From Cordilura impudica (taxonomy: Eukaryota > Arthropoda > Insecta > Diptera > Scathophagidae): DNA of 64,000 bases. A program made the position numbers and the translations under genes. The stretch covers positions 92,625,946 through 92,689,945 of the forward strand of contig OY821517.1 of assembly GCA_963682025.1 (NCBI GenBank), written 5' to 3'. How positions within the stretch are numbered: position 1 is the stretch's first letter; every line of letters begins with the position of its first letter. The notes beneath the pieces are model-generated. The model was not told the DNA's origin, did no database searches, and was given only the letters and a program-made list of their open reading frames with translations. Positions 21,397-32,410 of this stretch are shown here, one piece after another.

Positions 21397-22965
21397 TTTG
21401 TATTTTGTTGGTTCAGTTTTACGTATTAGAGTCCAGCAATAGTCTCCCAGCATGCTTTTGTCCTTGATAGTTTCTTTAAATTTTCACTAAATCTTGGTGA
21501 GCACGCTCACCTTGTTCGTCGGTCACCGCATCTAGGTTTTGTGGAAATAACATCTAAATGCGAATGAAGAAAATGCATTTTGAGTGAGATACGTGCACCT
21601 AATTCTTGATAATTTTTCAATAATTCTGCAACAATTTGTCTGTAGTTTTCACTCTTATTTACCAAGAAAACTGTCCACAATGCTCTTGAAAGATTTCCAG
21701 GCTGCATATTCTTTCTCCAATAAACATAAGAAGGCCAACAAATATGCATTCTTTGATTTTAGCATATGAAATTTTAGGAAAAACCGCTAACAAATATTTA
21801 AATGCTGCATCATCTTTATGTGCAGTGGCGGAAGAAGAACGTAATTTGGTTCAATTAATGTTTTGTTTTCCTAGTGAATACTCAGTTCTTTTTGGCCACT
21901 CTGTTCTGTAATGACGACATGTAGCGTAACTATCCCATAAACAATGGAAAGAACAATATTTTGTGAAACTTCCTTGCATACCAGCCAACAAACCAATGAC
22001 CTGAAACAGATTAATTTACAGTTATTAACAATATTCTATACTATATATACAAAGAAATTTAAATCATACACCTTAAGGTCACCGCAGATCTTCCATTTAT
22101 GATCGTTGTATTTGTGTAATGTCAAAATTTCAGTCATTGATTCGTAATTTTCCTTTGTACTAATGGCATGAGCAATTGGTATGGATTGGATTTCATTCCC
22201 ATTATGCGAAAGAAAGAGCCTTTAAACTGTATTTAGAGCCATCAATAAATAATCTCCATTTGGTTTTTTCATATGGCTGGTTAATTTTTTGAAATAAACG
22301 ATCAACATCAGTACAGTATAGAATAGTGTTTCCTTTCAAAATATGCAGCCAATTCCAGGCTTCTGTATCTATATATTGTTATTTTGTCCCAACTGCAAGA
22401 TGTTTCCACTGCTGCATCCGTGAAGCTAGTAATTCTGCGTCTTGCTTCGTTAAATGTAAATCCCGAATTAGATCATTCAGCTCAGCTTGAGTCACTAAAT
22501 GGCGTTCATCATCAGCCTCATACAAACTACCACTGCTGGTGAAAGAAGTTTCCGACTCACTTCTAGTAGCACTCTGAATGACTGGTAATGGTTCATTTGG
22601 TGGACGTTGAACTGGCTTGGAAACCGATGGGATATTCCCGTAAGTAATATTTTTTCGATTTTTATATTGACTCCAGCAACTTTTGTTAAACAGAAATAAC
22701 AATCGGTTTGGTGGTTACTTGACCCTCTCCAAAGTATAGGAACTGAAAAATTGTCACTTGACCACGTGTATAAAACAGTTCTGCCACTATTGCAAAACAT
22801 TGTCGGTTTCCACGGTTTGACCAAGTTTCTGACAGCAAAACCAAAATAATGTAAATATGCATATTTTAACGATTCTGATATTGCATAACCTTTTTTTCCA
22901 ACCAAATATTCATCACACGCAAAGCAAAAATAGTTTGAATCAGTAACACACAATCTTCCTGACAT
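21397..22965 (-). pseudogene. Broken gene of an uncharacterised multicopy metazoan protein family
   Basis: The minus-strand frame starts at 22965 (MSGRLCVTDSNYFCFACDEY), with paired cysteines (FCFAC; later CYFCLTKV near 22690) suggesting a zinc-binding N-terminal domain. Downstream pieces in other frames include QTELNDLIRDLHLTKQDAEL (22430-22490), WRLFIDGS and HKWKICGDLKV-like blocks (22080-22260), CLWDS (about 21930) and ISLKMHFLHSHLDVIS (21550-21590). From memory this order belongs to a large, poorly described family repeated in insect and cnidarian genomes and often associated with transposons. Its biochemical role is unknown to me. At least four frame breaks make it a pseudogene. The right Transib-like copy is inserted near its C-terminal end, and the remainder continues left of 17585. 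Confidence 0.6.
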
Positions 22966-22989
22966 GCTTAAACGCTACTATTATAAAGA

Positions 22990-23530
22990 TTTACGATGAA
23001 TGTGGGCTTCTGTCAAATTAATAATTGTGAAATCGTAGTATCAGTATTGACTGTTTTGCATTATTGCCAGCATGCAATAAAAAATTAACGAGACGTGATA
23101 GCCCAATCTTCGAATTCAGCGCACCCACATTAGTTAAAAACATGCTTCGTTTCTGAAGTAGATTTTTTTTTTTAAATTTGTAGACCAGTATAATTCTTTC
23201 AATGAACTCGCTCGTTTTGCATGATAATTGGGCTTCAGTTCTTGTGTCAACTGAACTTTGTAAGCATGGAGACTCCGATCTTCAGGGAGTATGCGCTGTA
23301 TAGCTCTTCCTGAAATTTGCTATTTTCGATATTAACATTTGAACGGCTCATTTTTTGAGAACCAGTATGTTACCATCACCAATTGAGCCAGTCTGCTTAA
23401 ATTTTTAAATTAGTCTCTTCACAGTTAATGAAGTTAGATCATTATTCCGACTATATTTTGTACGAAGTTTTCTAACTGTAGCCGTCAAACTTCATTATTT
23501 TAGTTCCCATATTGAATTTCTGATTATTTT
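22990..23530 (-). pseudogene. Mariner-type transposase N-terminal fragment
   Basis: Minus-strand frames read LTVKRLI.KFKQTGSIGDGN (about 23385-23440), then ILPEDRSLHAYKVQLTQELKP (about 23225-23290) and HAKRASSLKELYWS, the pattern of the DNA-binding half of IS630/mariner transposases. Several frameshifts. It borders the broken multicopy gene on one side and an opposite-strand mariner relic on the other. Confidence 0.55.
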
Positions 23531-23560
23531 CAATATAGCCATACCAATGTCAGCTGTGTT

Positions 23561-24120
23561 ATGACAAGAAGTTGGTATAATATATCCGATGAACAACGTT
23601 TGAAATTGCTAAGACCTTATTTCCAAAGCGATGAATCTCCTAACGGAAGTGCAAGAAAATTACGTTCAAAATTCGGTAAAAGAAGCACCTTCCAGGCGAT
23701 ATGTGCACAATTTTGTCAAAGGTTATCGTGCTCTTACAATGCGTACAAACGAAAACATCACTGCTGTTGCCCAGAGTATGCAAGAACAACCAAGGACCTC
23801 AACCCGCCATCGTTCTCAGGAGTTGAACATTTCACGCACTACTTTAATTGATGTCATAGAAAGCTTAATTAGTGGAAAAGCTGATGTGGCACGACCATCC
23901 GCAATGTATTCGGTTTTTTAATTAGACTACAGAACGCTTGAAAAAAGACGATCATTTTTGTCTAGAAATCATATCTTCTGAGGAAGCTCAGTTTCACCTC
24001 GCTGGTTACGTCAACAACCAAAATCGCATCTGTGGAACAGAAAATCCAGACATGACTGCTGATAAGCCAATGCACTCTGAAAGAATTAAAAAAACAATTT
24101 TTTAATTTTGGGATACTTAG
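23561..24120 (+). pseudogene. Tc1/mariner-type transposase relic, copy 2
   Basis: Close relative of 12106-12590. Plus-strand frames give YNISDEQRLKLLRPYFQSDE, SARKLRSKFGKR, VKGYRALTMRTNENITAVAQ, SMQEQPRTSTRHRSQELNIS and, further on, AQFHLAGYVNNQNRICGTEN (about 23985-24047) with the DKPMHSERI region. It therefore extends further into the catalytic domain than copy 1, but stops before the second catalytic Asp. Frame changes occur near 23680 and 23850. No terminal repeats were found. Confidence 0.75.
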
Positions 24121-24795
24121 TTGGAATAGTAATCTTTCGTTTAAGATACAATATCTATCAGTACACGAAAAGTAGATCTCTGAATTACTGCTTCCCAAAT
24201 TAGTTAGAAAATCAAAGAATCATTCAGCTAAGATATCTATGTTCATACCGTTGGCAACATATTAAACGATCTGTCGTCTAGCACAGGGCTTTCCAACCTT
24301 TTTGGCTCGCGTACCCCTACTTTTGAATTTTGGCAGCCTCGTACCCCCTAACGAGTTTTTTAGTTTTTGTCAAAAAACTTCATATTTAAATATGGTTAGA
24401 AAATTAAAACAAATTATATTGTAAAGTTTAATTAATTGTTTTACTTTTACTTGTATATGAAACTTAAAGTTTATAAAAAAAACAATATGAAAAAATTCAA
24501 AGCGAACAAAAACTTAAACGTTTATAATAGTAAAATGGATTTTTTTTAATATCCCTAAGAAGCTAAGAAAAAATAACATTGTAAGGTTTATTTATATTTC
24601 ATACATTAAATTCATAAAAATATAAAAACTTAGAGGTAACAAAAACTTAACAATTAATAACAATTACATGAGTTTAGTTTTTAGTGCGATATTTGGTATT
24701 GAACCTGTGATAAAAGAATATCAATATTTGGCTCAATTTTGCTTAATTTTAGTCTCATATTAGGTTCTAAATTCAATTTATTTCTAAATTTTGTT

Positions 24796-24978
24796 TTTAT
24801 ACCCTATACCGATATGAACTTTTTCATATCTGCAGCCAAAAAAATTAATAAAAATCCCACTCAAATTTGGTTTTTGCTTATTTTCAATGTCCAGTTAGTT
24901 GGGCCTAAGAGATAGGGTTTCTAAACGCATGGTATAGGGTATCGTATAGTCGGTCTAGACCGACTATAATTTTCTTAC
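24796..24978 (-). mobile_element. Family-A derivative (183 bp) inserted in the hAT coding end
   Basis: Has the family-A head (ending CTTAC on this strand) and tail (ATACCCTATACC) but only about 100 bp of body, so most of the interior is deleted. TTGTT (AACAA on the other strand) at 24791-24795 and 24979-24983 flanks it. Removing the element and one duplicate restores a continuous hAT reading frame, which confirms the boundaries and the 5-bp duplication. Confidence 0.9.
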
Positions 24979-26764
24979 TTGTTATTGCTACCATAGATGA
25001 AAATCCAGCTTCACACAAATATGTGGATGTAAATGGTAATAATAATTTCATAGCTTCGTTGTATAACGAATTATATTCACGTTTCTGTTTTATCCAGAAA
25101 GAGTATAGGTCCGTATTTTGGAAAGCCATTTTCTGCGTAGGATCGCAAGAGAGCTCAATTAATGCCTCTTGGCCTTTAAGGCACATTGTAGAATGTTGTT
25201 GTTCTAGAAATGGGTTTTTAATCCATAAGTATTCGCCATATTCTTCATTAAAATATTGATCGAAACTGCTAATTAACATATTGCAATGTTTTACAATTGA
25301 AGTGTTAATTTGACATGAGTCTTGAAATTGTTTTTCTATTAAAAATGTTTCTAAGTTTGGCAAGGACTGATAATTATTTTGACCTACAGTATCCACTATT
25401 AGTTTCAACTTCTTCTTCATAGCATTTATTTTTCCCTCTACAATAAACGGTGTTTTTGATGAACCTTGTAAACTCAGGTTTAAATCATTTAATCGGGTAA
25501 AAATATCCGCAAGATATGATAATTGTTGTAACCAAATATCATCCAAAAATCGTTGGTGCAACTCAAATTTTGTTTCATTTAAAAATATTTCTACTTCTGT
25601 TCTTAGTTCTATCAAACGATTTAACATTTTTCCTCTTGACAGCCATCTTACTTCAGTGTTTAAAAGTAGACTGGTGTGTGCACTATCCATATCGGCACAC
25701 AGCAGACCAAACAAGCGAGAGTTAAGGGATCTAGATTTAATAAAATTAACTACCTTGACAGCATCATTTAGCACTTCTTTCAAGTCATCAGGAATTCTTT
25801 TACAAACTAATGCTTCCCGGTGTATAACACAGTGGGTAAATTTACAATCGGGAGAAACAGCCTTCACTTTTGTGATTACCCCATTGTATTTGCCTGTCAT
25901 AGCACGAGCACCGTCTGTACATAAACCAACACATCGCTTCCAGTCTAGCGTATTTTCCATCATAAAATCATTTAACTTTTTAAATATTTCATCTGATGTC
26001 GTACGAGTTGGTAGCTCTTCACAAAATAAAAAGTCTTCTTTTAACTCCGAATCAAAAATATATCGAATAAACACAAGTAATTGTGCACAATGAGCTATAT
26101 CTGTGCTTTCATCAATTTGAAGGGAAAAAAAATCACTTTGTTTAACTTGGTTTATTAACAGTTCTTTTACATTTAAAGACATGGCATTAATTCTGCGACC
26201 CACTCTTTTATTTGAAAGAGACACCGTATCCAATTTTTTGGCTTGATCTTCTCCTAACATACATTTTACGATTGCTTTTGTAGCTGGAAAAATTAACCCT
26301 TCTCCTATGGTATGTGGTTTACCGCACTTCGCAATTTGGTAAGACACTAAAAACGATGCCTCTACAGTCTTTTTGGTAGTTCCACAGAATGTAGACAGTG
26401 TTGTTTGGCTGGTTCTCATTTCACGTTTTTTTTTTTGCTTAAAAAAGGCTACTGGGTTATTTTCCAAACTAGAATGCTTAGTCGTAATATGTCTTTTTAA
26501 TAACGATGGTTTCATGGAGTGATTAGATAGAACCTCATGACATATAACGCACTGGGGGCGTTCATCACAACCTTCTTCAGCCAAAACACTAAATCCATAT
26601 TTTATATAGTCCTCATTATATTTTCGTGTAGCCTTGAATTTTTTTGGAGCGCTGATTGGTGGAGATTCCGATCTGTTAGATTGCTTTTTTGTGGTATGGC
26701 TAGTCTGAGGATCATTGAAATCAATGCATTCTACATTTGATTCTGTATTTTTTTTATTAACCAC
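24905..26764 (-). CDS. hAT (ZBED5/SCAND3-like) transposase with chimeric C-terminus
   Basis: 619-residue frame from ATG 26762-26764 without internal stop. A BED-type zinc finger lies at about residues 55-103 (CVICHEVL...LKRHITTKH). The RNase-H-like catalytic core includes FFSLQIDESTDIAHCAQL (first Asp, about residue 217), LCTDGARAMTG (second Asp, about residue 282) and HCVIHREAL...EVRWLSRG. The C-terminal dimerisation segment is LLLPFTSTYLCEAGFSSMVAI. Immediately after AITS the frame enters a family-A insertion, which supplies the last ~24 residues (KKIIVGLDRL and onward) and a new stop. The natural ending (KFRNKLNLEPNMRLKLSKIE and a short tail) is still legible at 24681-24790, beyond the insertion. 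In other hAT proteins this tail completes the dimerisation domain, so activity is doubtful. Confidence 0.88.
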   Translation of the reverse strand: MVNKKNTESNVECIDFNDPQTSHTTKKQSNRSESPPISAPKKFKATRKYNEDYIKYGFSVLAEEGCDERPQCVICHEVLSNHSMKPSLLKRHITTKHSSLENNPVAFFKQKKKREMRTSQTTLSTFCGTTKKTVEASFLVSYQIAKCGKPHTIGEGLIFPATKAIVKCMLGEDQAKKLDTVSLSNKRVGRRINAMSLNVKELLINQVKQSDFFSLQIDESTDIAHCAQLLVFIRYIFDSELKEDFLFCEELPTRTTSDEIFKKLNDFMMENTLDWKRCVGLCTDGARAMTGKYNGVITKVKAVSPDCKFTHCVIHREALVCKRIPDDLKEVLNDAVKVVNFIKSRSLNSRLFGLLCADMDSAHTSLLLNTEVRWLSRGKMLNRLIELRTEVEIFLNETKFELHQRFLDDIWLQQLSYLADIFTRLNDLNLSLQGSSKTPFIVEGKINAMKKKLKLIVDTVGQNNYQSLPNLETFLIEKQFQDSCQINTSIVKHCNMLISSFDQYFNEEYGEYLWIKNPFLEQQHSTMCLKGQEALIELSCDPTQKMAFQNTDLYSFWIKQKREYNSLYNEAMKLLLPFTSTYLCEAGFSSMVAITSKKIIVGLDRLYDTLYHAFRNPIS

Positions 26765-27487
26765 TTATCCATTAAAAAAATTTAAACGACCGCACTTGTT
26801 TAAAGAATGTAATCAACTAACAAAAATGAATACTTTTTGTTAGAAATGTAAATTTTAGACACACAATTCCAAAGAAACATAGTAGCCTTTATTTTAAAAA
26901 TATAACGATTAAATTTGAAGATGATATTAAAAAGTTAACATATTTTAAGGATAATATACAAAATCGAAGCCAAATATTGTTGCGCAGAAGAAATTAAACA
27001 CAATTGGGCCAGCAATTCATAGCGACAACATGTCATTCATGTTTAACAACAACAGTGTGCGGTTATCGTTTGCCGACCTAATTGTAACTAACCCCTTAGT
27101 AAAAAATATTGAAAAAAAGTGTAGCATAATGTTAGGATCCCAAAAAATATAATTACAGTAAACTTAAATAACATAATTTTTTCTTTAAGTTACAATAAAT
27201 ATTTTGATAAGTAAATGTATATTCATAATTAAAAAAAAAAATAACAAAAAAAATATTATTACTTAACAAAATTAAAAAAGGTCCGAAAAAATAACTAAAA
27301 ATTCGCGTACCCCCGCAGGCAGTTTCGCGTACCCCCTAGTGGTACGCGTACCATAGGTTGGTAACCGCTGGTCTAGCACATAGAAATCCATTCATTTCCG
27401 ATGTACCACAACTTATTGCAATATTTATAACAAATGTAAGCAAAATATTTGAAAAAGTAAACAATTTGATAAACTTAATACAAACAA

Positions 27488-27534
27488 GTAAGAAAATTAT
27501 AGTCGGTCTACACCGACTATACGATACCCTATAC
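27488..27534 (+). mobile_element. Family-A copy, left part (split by hAT)
   Basis: Head of a family-A copy (GTAAGAAAATTATAG, a palindrome with one change, then CGATACCCTATAC). It continues at 30326 after the hAT element. AACAA precedes it. Confidence 0.85.
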
Positions 27535-27761
27535 CAGCGATGGCGAACCTTTTTGACAAGTGAGTCAAAATTGAATTTTTTTTTTTTTTTGTAATATCAA
27601 CCTACGGGTCAAGTATTATTTTAGTAATTAAAGATTTAACAAAAATACATGTAAATATGATTTTATTTACTATTCGAACATATTATATGTATGATTATTA
27701 TTTTATAATAAAAAAAAGAAAATTTAATATCAAAAAAAGTTATACATACATATACACACAT

Positions 27762-29640
27762 TTAATGCGAAACTTGTTGTTGTTTATTTTCAGATAATTG
27801 ACGTATATTTGATTCATACTTGGAATTCATTACATTTACACATGCGGCAGTCATTTCATTACCAAGTCTATTTCTTTTCGTGGATTTTATAAAATTCATT
27901 GATGAAAATAAAGTTTCGCATACATATGTTGAACCAAACATTGTTAAAAGAGCATTTGCCAGCTTTTTCATTGTATTAAATGTATCTGGTAGAGAGTCCC
28001 ATTCTCTTAATATTATATTATCAGTTCTTTGTTCGAATACCTTTTTCTTATTGTCAGAAATATTTTCTAAATCCTGTTTTTGCAAATCTGTAATTAAATT
28101 TTCAAATTTATTTTTCCACATAAAGCTGTTTTGGAATTCTGCTAATTCTATTTCCAAATTTTTAATACCTAACCAAGTGAACACGGTTAATTCCAAATTA
28201 TTAAATTATATTTTGTGTGGATACAATATAAACTGTAATGTTTTTTCTAAATCCTTAAATTGATTAAATCTATCCAGAAAAGCTTGTTTTATTTCCTCAA
28301 TAACAGTTAAATATTTTTTAATTGTATGATCCTGTGTAATATTACTATTTTCATAGTTTTCAGTTGCTTGGAAATGTTTTTACAGATATGGAAAATATTT
28401 CAATATTTTCATTTTCAAATCATTACTAAATACATCAGTTTTGTCATAAACGTTTTAATATTTTCAAACATGACTAATACAACTTGACCGGGTCCTTGGA
28501 GTTTTTTATTCATTTCATTAAAATTCTGAGTGATATCACAGCAAAACATTAGGTCATTTAGCCATTCTATATTTGATAATTCGTCAAAAACATTATTTTT
28601 TTCATGAAAAAATAGATTTATTTCTTCTAATAAATCTACAAACCTATTTAAAACTTGACCAGGGCTGAGTCATCGAACATTATTGTACATTAAAAGCCCA
28701 GAGTATTGAGAATCAATTTCCTCTAATAATTTGGCAAATTCTCGCTTATTTAGAGCTCATGCATTTATAAAATTGACTATTTTTGTTACAACTGGCATTA
28801 CGTTGGAAAATGTTTTCAATCCTTGTTTTGCACATAAGACTTCTTGATGAATGAGGCAGTGAAATTCAATTAAAGAATTTTGGACACTTTGTTTAAGTTG
28901 CTGAATAAAACTAATATTTTTGCAAATCATGCTAGGAGCACCATCAGTTGTTACAGGAACAATATTCATTTTCATAAATGTATCAACGAATTCCTTAAAA
29001 ACATCAAGACCAGTAGTTCTTCCTGTCAATGTTGACCAGTTCTTCCATCATTATATTTCCTGATTTATACCTAACAAAAAACTGCAAGTTGTGCGTAACC
29101 CCTTATATCCGTGGTCTCATCTAAAGCAATTGAATACATCTCGGCACATTTTAAATCGTAATTCATTTGAGAACAAGTATTTTTATCTAATCTAAATATT
29201 CGTTCTTTAATTGTATTTCGGCTTATAGGCAACTCATTAATGCGCTTTATTATCAAATCTTTTTCTTTAAAATCAGCAAATAGGGCAGCACTACATTCCA
29301 AAAACGCTTCTTTTAAAAACTCACCTTCCCAAAGAGGTTTTCCATGTCGTGCGATACAATGTGCTACATGAAAACTAGCAGCTGTAATGTTGTTTTTAGG
29401 AATTGGAAATGTTTTAAATACATTAGCTTGTGATTTATATTCTTTTAGCTTTTAAGAAAATAATTCTTTTTTTTCATGTATCTTCATGTATCTTTTCAAA
29501 ATATCATTTTACATTGTAAGCAGGAGAGTACAATTTTCATTGCAAATTTAGCAAAGTATTTTCTTATCTATCTCAAGCTCCGTATTTTCCAAACCATCCT
29601 GTTTGATATGGCCTTGAACTTGTATCATTCATCTTAAGTT
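27762..29640 (-). pseudogene. hAT transposase pseudogene (GTF2IRD2/ZBED-like)
   Basis: Minus-strand blocks in order: a frame at 29301-29071 with ECSAALFADFKEKDLIIKRI, INELPISRNTIKERI and SIALDETTDIRGYAQLAVF (first catalytic Asp); a frame at 29029-28757 with VTTDGAPSMICKN (second Asp) and EFHCLIHQEVLCAKQGLK; and a frame at 28196-27762 with WDSLPDTFNTMKKLANALL and GSTYVCETLFSSMNFIKSTKRNRLGNE, the hAT dimerisation segment. The region 28200-28750 is coding-like but has several frame breaks, as does the N-terminal region above 29301. It is dead, but all domains can be identified. Confidence 0.8.
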
Positions 29641-29907
29641 GCTTAACCGCTGACATGCTAAATATATCTAAAGGGTTAATATTTATAATTTGATAATGTT
29701 AAATTTGAATTGAAATAGAAACAAATTATTAAAACTAATTTTCTTACCGAAAATTGAAAACTCAATAAATCAAGAAAACTTTCTGAATCAATAATTTAAA
29801 GAGCATGCGCAAGTTACGTCTTTAGTTTGGTTAAAAGTAAAGTTAAATGATATAATATAAATAGTTAAAAAAATTATTAATTGTTTTGCAATGCCTACTG
29901 AGATATT

Positions 29908-30077
29908 GTGTGTCTTTTTCTGTGGAAAAAATTAAAAAAATTATGTGGACAAAAATGAAAAAAATAATGTGGAAAAAATGACAAGAATTATGTGGAAAAA
30001 TACGGAATTTTGTTTTTTTTAAATTCCGTATTTTTCCACATAATTTTTTTAATTTTTTTCCACAGAAAAAGACGCAC
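29908..30077. repeat. Long imperfect hairpin inside the hAT element
   Basis: GTCTTTTTCTGTGGAAAAAA at 29911 pairs with its near-complement ending near 30073 (CCACAGAAAAAGAC). The inner part pairs TTATGTGGAAAAATACGGAAT with ATTCCGTATTTTTCCACATAA around a short T-rich loop near 30010. It may be a small foldback element or an inverted duplication. Confidence 0.75.
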
Positions 30078-30325
30078 AAATTTCTTGCTTGTATTTTATG
30101 TGTTTTTTTTACAAAGCCTACTACAAAATTTTCACAGTTTCCTTCGTACATCTACAATACCAAATTTGTTAATTGAGTATAACTATATCTCAGTTTGAAA
30201 AAACTTTTAAAATATGGTTTGAAAAAACTTAGAATTGGTTTGAAAAAACAAAACAACTCGTGGGTCACTTAAAATTGTTGCGTGGGTCAGTGTGTGACCC
30301 GTGGGTCATAGGTTCGCCATCGCTG

Positions 30326-31065
30326 CCCTATACCATGCGTTTAGAGACCCTATCTCTAAGGTCCAACTAACTGGATATAGAAAATGAGCATAAACCAAAT
30401 TTGAGTGGGATTGTTATTAATTTTTTCGGCTGCAGATATGAAAAAGTTCCTATCGGATGCTATATCTACATGGGGGCTAGGCCCAAAAATGGACCGACCC
30501 TGACCATGTTTGGTAAAGTCTCTTGTATTTTGCAAAAATATATACATACAAAATTTGAGAAGAATCAGTGCAATATTTTTGTTTTTTGATAGATTTAAGT
30601 GAAGATCGGGAAGCAGCTGTATATGGGGCCTATGACTAAGAGTTGTCCAATAGGGATAATTTTTGGACTACTGATTAAAGGATGTAATATATACATACAA
30701 ACCCAATTTGACTAAGATTTGTATGATAATTTGGATCTTATGGCTATATATGTTGATTTCATAGGGGTCATTTGTATGGGGGCTAGGTCTGAACATGGAG
30801 CGATTCTCACCAATTTCAATAGCGTTTATTCCATGGCCGATAAAAGATTAAATACCAAATTTCGTCAAAATATATTCATATTTGCGACCTGCAGTTTGAT
30901 TACAAGCTTTACATGGACACACAGACGGACGGACGGACGGACGGACATCGTTAAATCGAATCAGATAGTGATTCTGATTCGATCGGTATAATTAAAGATG
31001 GGTGTAGGTCAAATATTTTTGGTTGTTACAAACAGCAGCACAAAGCTATTATACCCATAGGGTAT
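30326..31065 (+). mobile_element. Family-A copy, right part (split by hAT)
   Basis: Continues the copy begun at 27488. Head remainder, body with CGGACGGACGGACGGACGGA near 30921 and a shortened tail (CCCATAGGGTAT). Confidence 0.85.
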
Positions 31066-31224
31066 AAAAAAATTATTACAACAAACATACTGAATTTTAG
31101 CACTCTTTTCTTAGATATCTCCATTCCTTACGATATATTTTAAGTACCAACAAGGTCGAAATAATGACAATATTATACCAAATTTACTCAGGCAAATATT
31201 TTATTTTGTGAATGAGAGTGATTT

Positions 31225-31360
31225 CAACAGGCAGACAGACAGGTGGACATCGCTATAACGTTTCAAGTAGTTTATGGGGTCACAAATTAATCTTTCGATC
31301 CGTTACAAATGGAAGCACACTGATACATACCCATTCCACATTGGTGTAGAGGGTATAAAA
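31225..31360 (+). repeat. Family-B repeat tail fragment
   Basis: CAGGCAGACAGACAGGTGGACATCG-type run followed by CGTTACAAATGGAAGCACAC and TGTAGAGGGTATAAAAA. It resembles the tail at 39905-40092 and is distinct from, but built like, family A. Confidence 0.55.
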
Positions 31361-31399
31361 ACCTATGGACTTTGCAAATTAGTTTGTAAACAAGGCTAT

Positions 31400-31825
31400 A
31401 AAATTTTGGGAACATACAATGGTTAAAAACGATAGTGATATCATTATGATTTAGGGTTGCATGATAGGCAAAGGAATTGATATTTATTGGATCTTTAATG
31501 GACCAAATTAGAGCCAAAAACAAATTTAAAAACAAAGTGCACAACAACTGAGCCTTGGAGAAGATTTATTTGTCCAACGGGATAATGATCCAAAACATCG
31601 TAAGGCTGTGATTGCTCTACAATACTAAACATTAACTGAAATCACTACCCCAGTCACCCGATTCTAATCCTATAGCGTTTTTGTGGGATTTAGTGGATCG
31701 CAGAATCTGTCAGCAAAAAATAATCTCAAAGTATGAGTGGCTTAAAATAAGTAAAGAGGATACTTTTAAGTTGGTTAAGTCGATGCCAAATCGCAAAGGA
31801 TATCCTACAAGTTACTAACTTAATA
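31400..31825 (+). pseudogene. Tc1-type transposase C-terminal relic
   Basis: In shifting plus-strand frames: EDLFVQRDNDPKHRK (about 31560-31605; the second catalytic Asp in the QQDNDPKHT position), then QSPDSNPIAFLWDLVDRRI (31640-31700; the third catalytic residue region) and KEDTFKLVKSMPNRKGYPTSY (31750-31818), the normal end of Tc1-like transposases. Stops and frameshifts throughout. Terminal repeats not found. Confidence 0.7.
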
Positions 31826-31847
31826 TATCAAATGTACGAATATTTTT

Positions 31848-31972
31848 ATACCCTATACCACTATGTGGTCAGGGTATAATGACTTTGTGCATATGTTTGT
31901 AACTACCAAAAATATTTGAGCTAGAGCCATATTTTATTATACTGATCTACTCAGAATCACTTTCTGTGTCGT
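31848..31972 (-). mobile_element. Family-A tail fragment
   Basis: Starts ATACCCTATACCACTATGTGG and includes the AATATTTGA and TCAGAATCACTTTCTG blocks, then breaks off. Immediately to the right (31985-32032) is a short duplicate of the mariner-associated block at 11278-11322. Confidence 0.75.
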
Positions 31973-32410
31973 ACAGTGGTACAGTGTATTTATGAATTTT
32001 AGAAATATTTGCTTTCTTCTTCTCTACCACCATTGAAACAAAATCAAAAATTTGCATATTAATAACAGTAATAACCCTTTCAGGACCAATGTGCTCATAT
32101 TTGTTGGCCGAGAAAAAAAAATTTGCTACCGCAAATGCTATATATAGTGGGCCATGATCTTTTCAGAAGTATAACGTATGGAATTGCATCAGTTGCAGTA
32201 GAGATTTACTTGCGAAAACACGTGTTCATGTCGATTTAATTTTGTGTCTAATTTGCAAAAAAAATAAAAAAATATCAGAATATGGCAAAAGTCAACAGGG
32301 TAGTATATTTGTGTGTTTTATTCGCGTACAAATAAAAGAAATATTTTGATGTAGTATCAGTCAGAATTGAATGTAGATAAATTGTGCATAAAAAAAGGTG
32401 CAAGTACATT

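Larger units (their letters stand above)
24284..27370 (-). mobile_element. hAT transposon (ZBED-type) with 8-bp target duplication
   Basis: The ends are CAGGGCTTTCCAACCT (24284) and, read inward from 27370, CAGCGGTTACCAACCT. The 8-bp duplication GTCTAGCA is at 24276-24283 and 27371-27378. Sub-terminal CGCGTACCCC motifs are repeated near both ends (about 24308-24350 and 27303-27355), as expected of transposase-binding sites. Length is 3087 bp. It encodes one transposase on the minus strand and carries a 183-bp family-A derivative (24796-24978) inside its 3' coding end. Confidence 0.92.
27535..30325 (-). mobile_element. hAT transposon inserted in a family-A copy, 8-bp target duplication
   Basis: Ends are 16-bp inverted repeats (CAGCGATGGCGAACCT) without mismatch at 27535-27550 and 30310-30325. 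The 8-bp duplication CCCTATAC is at 27527-27534 and 30326-30333, both parts of the family-A head. Sub-terminal GTGGGTCA motifs are repeated near 30260-30310. Length is 2791 bp. The minus-strand transposase is broken. Confidence 0.93.

Noticed and set aside
24905..26764. Domesticated host ZBED gene
   Set aside because: The frame lies inside inverted ends with an 8-bp target duplication, so it is a transposon gene, not a captured host gene.
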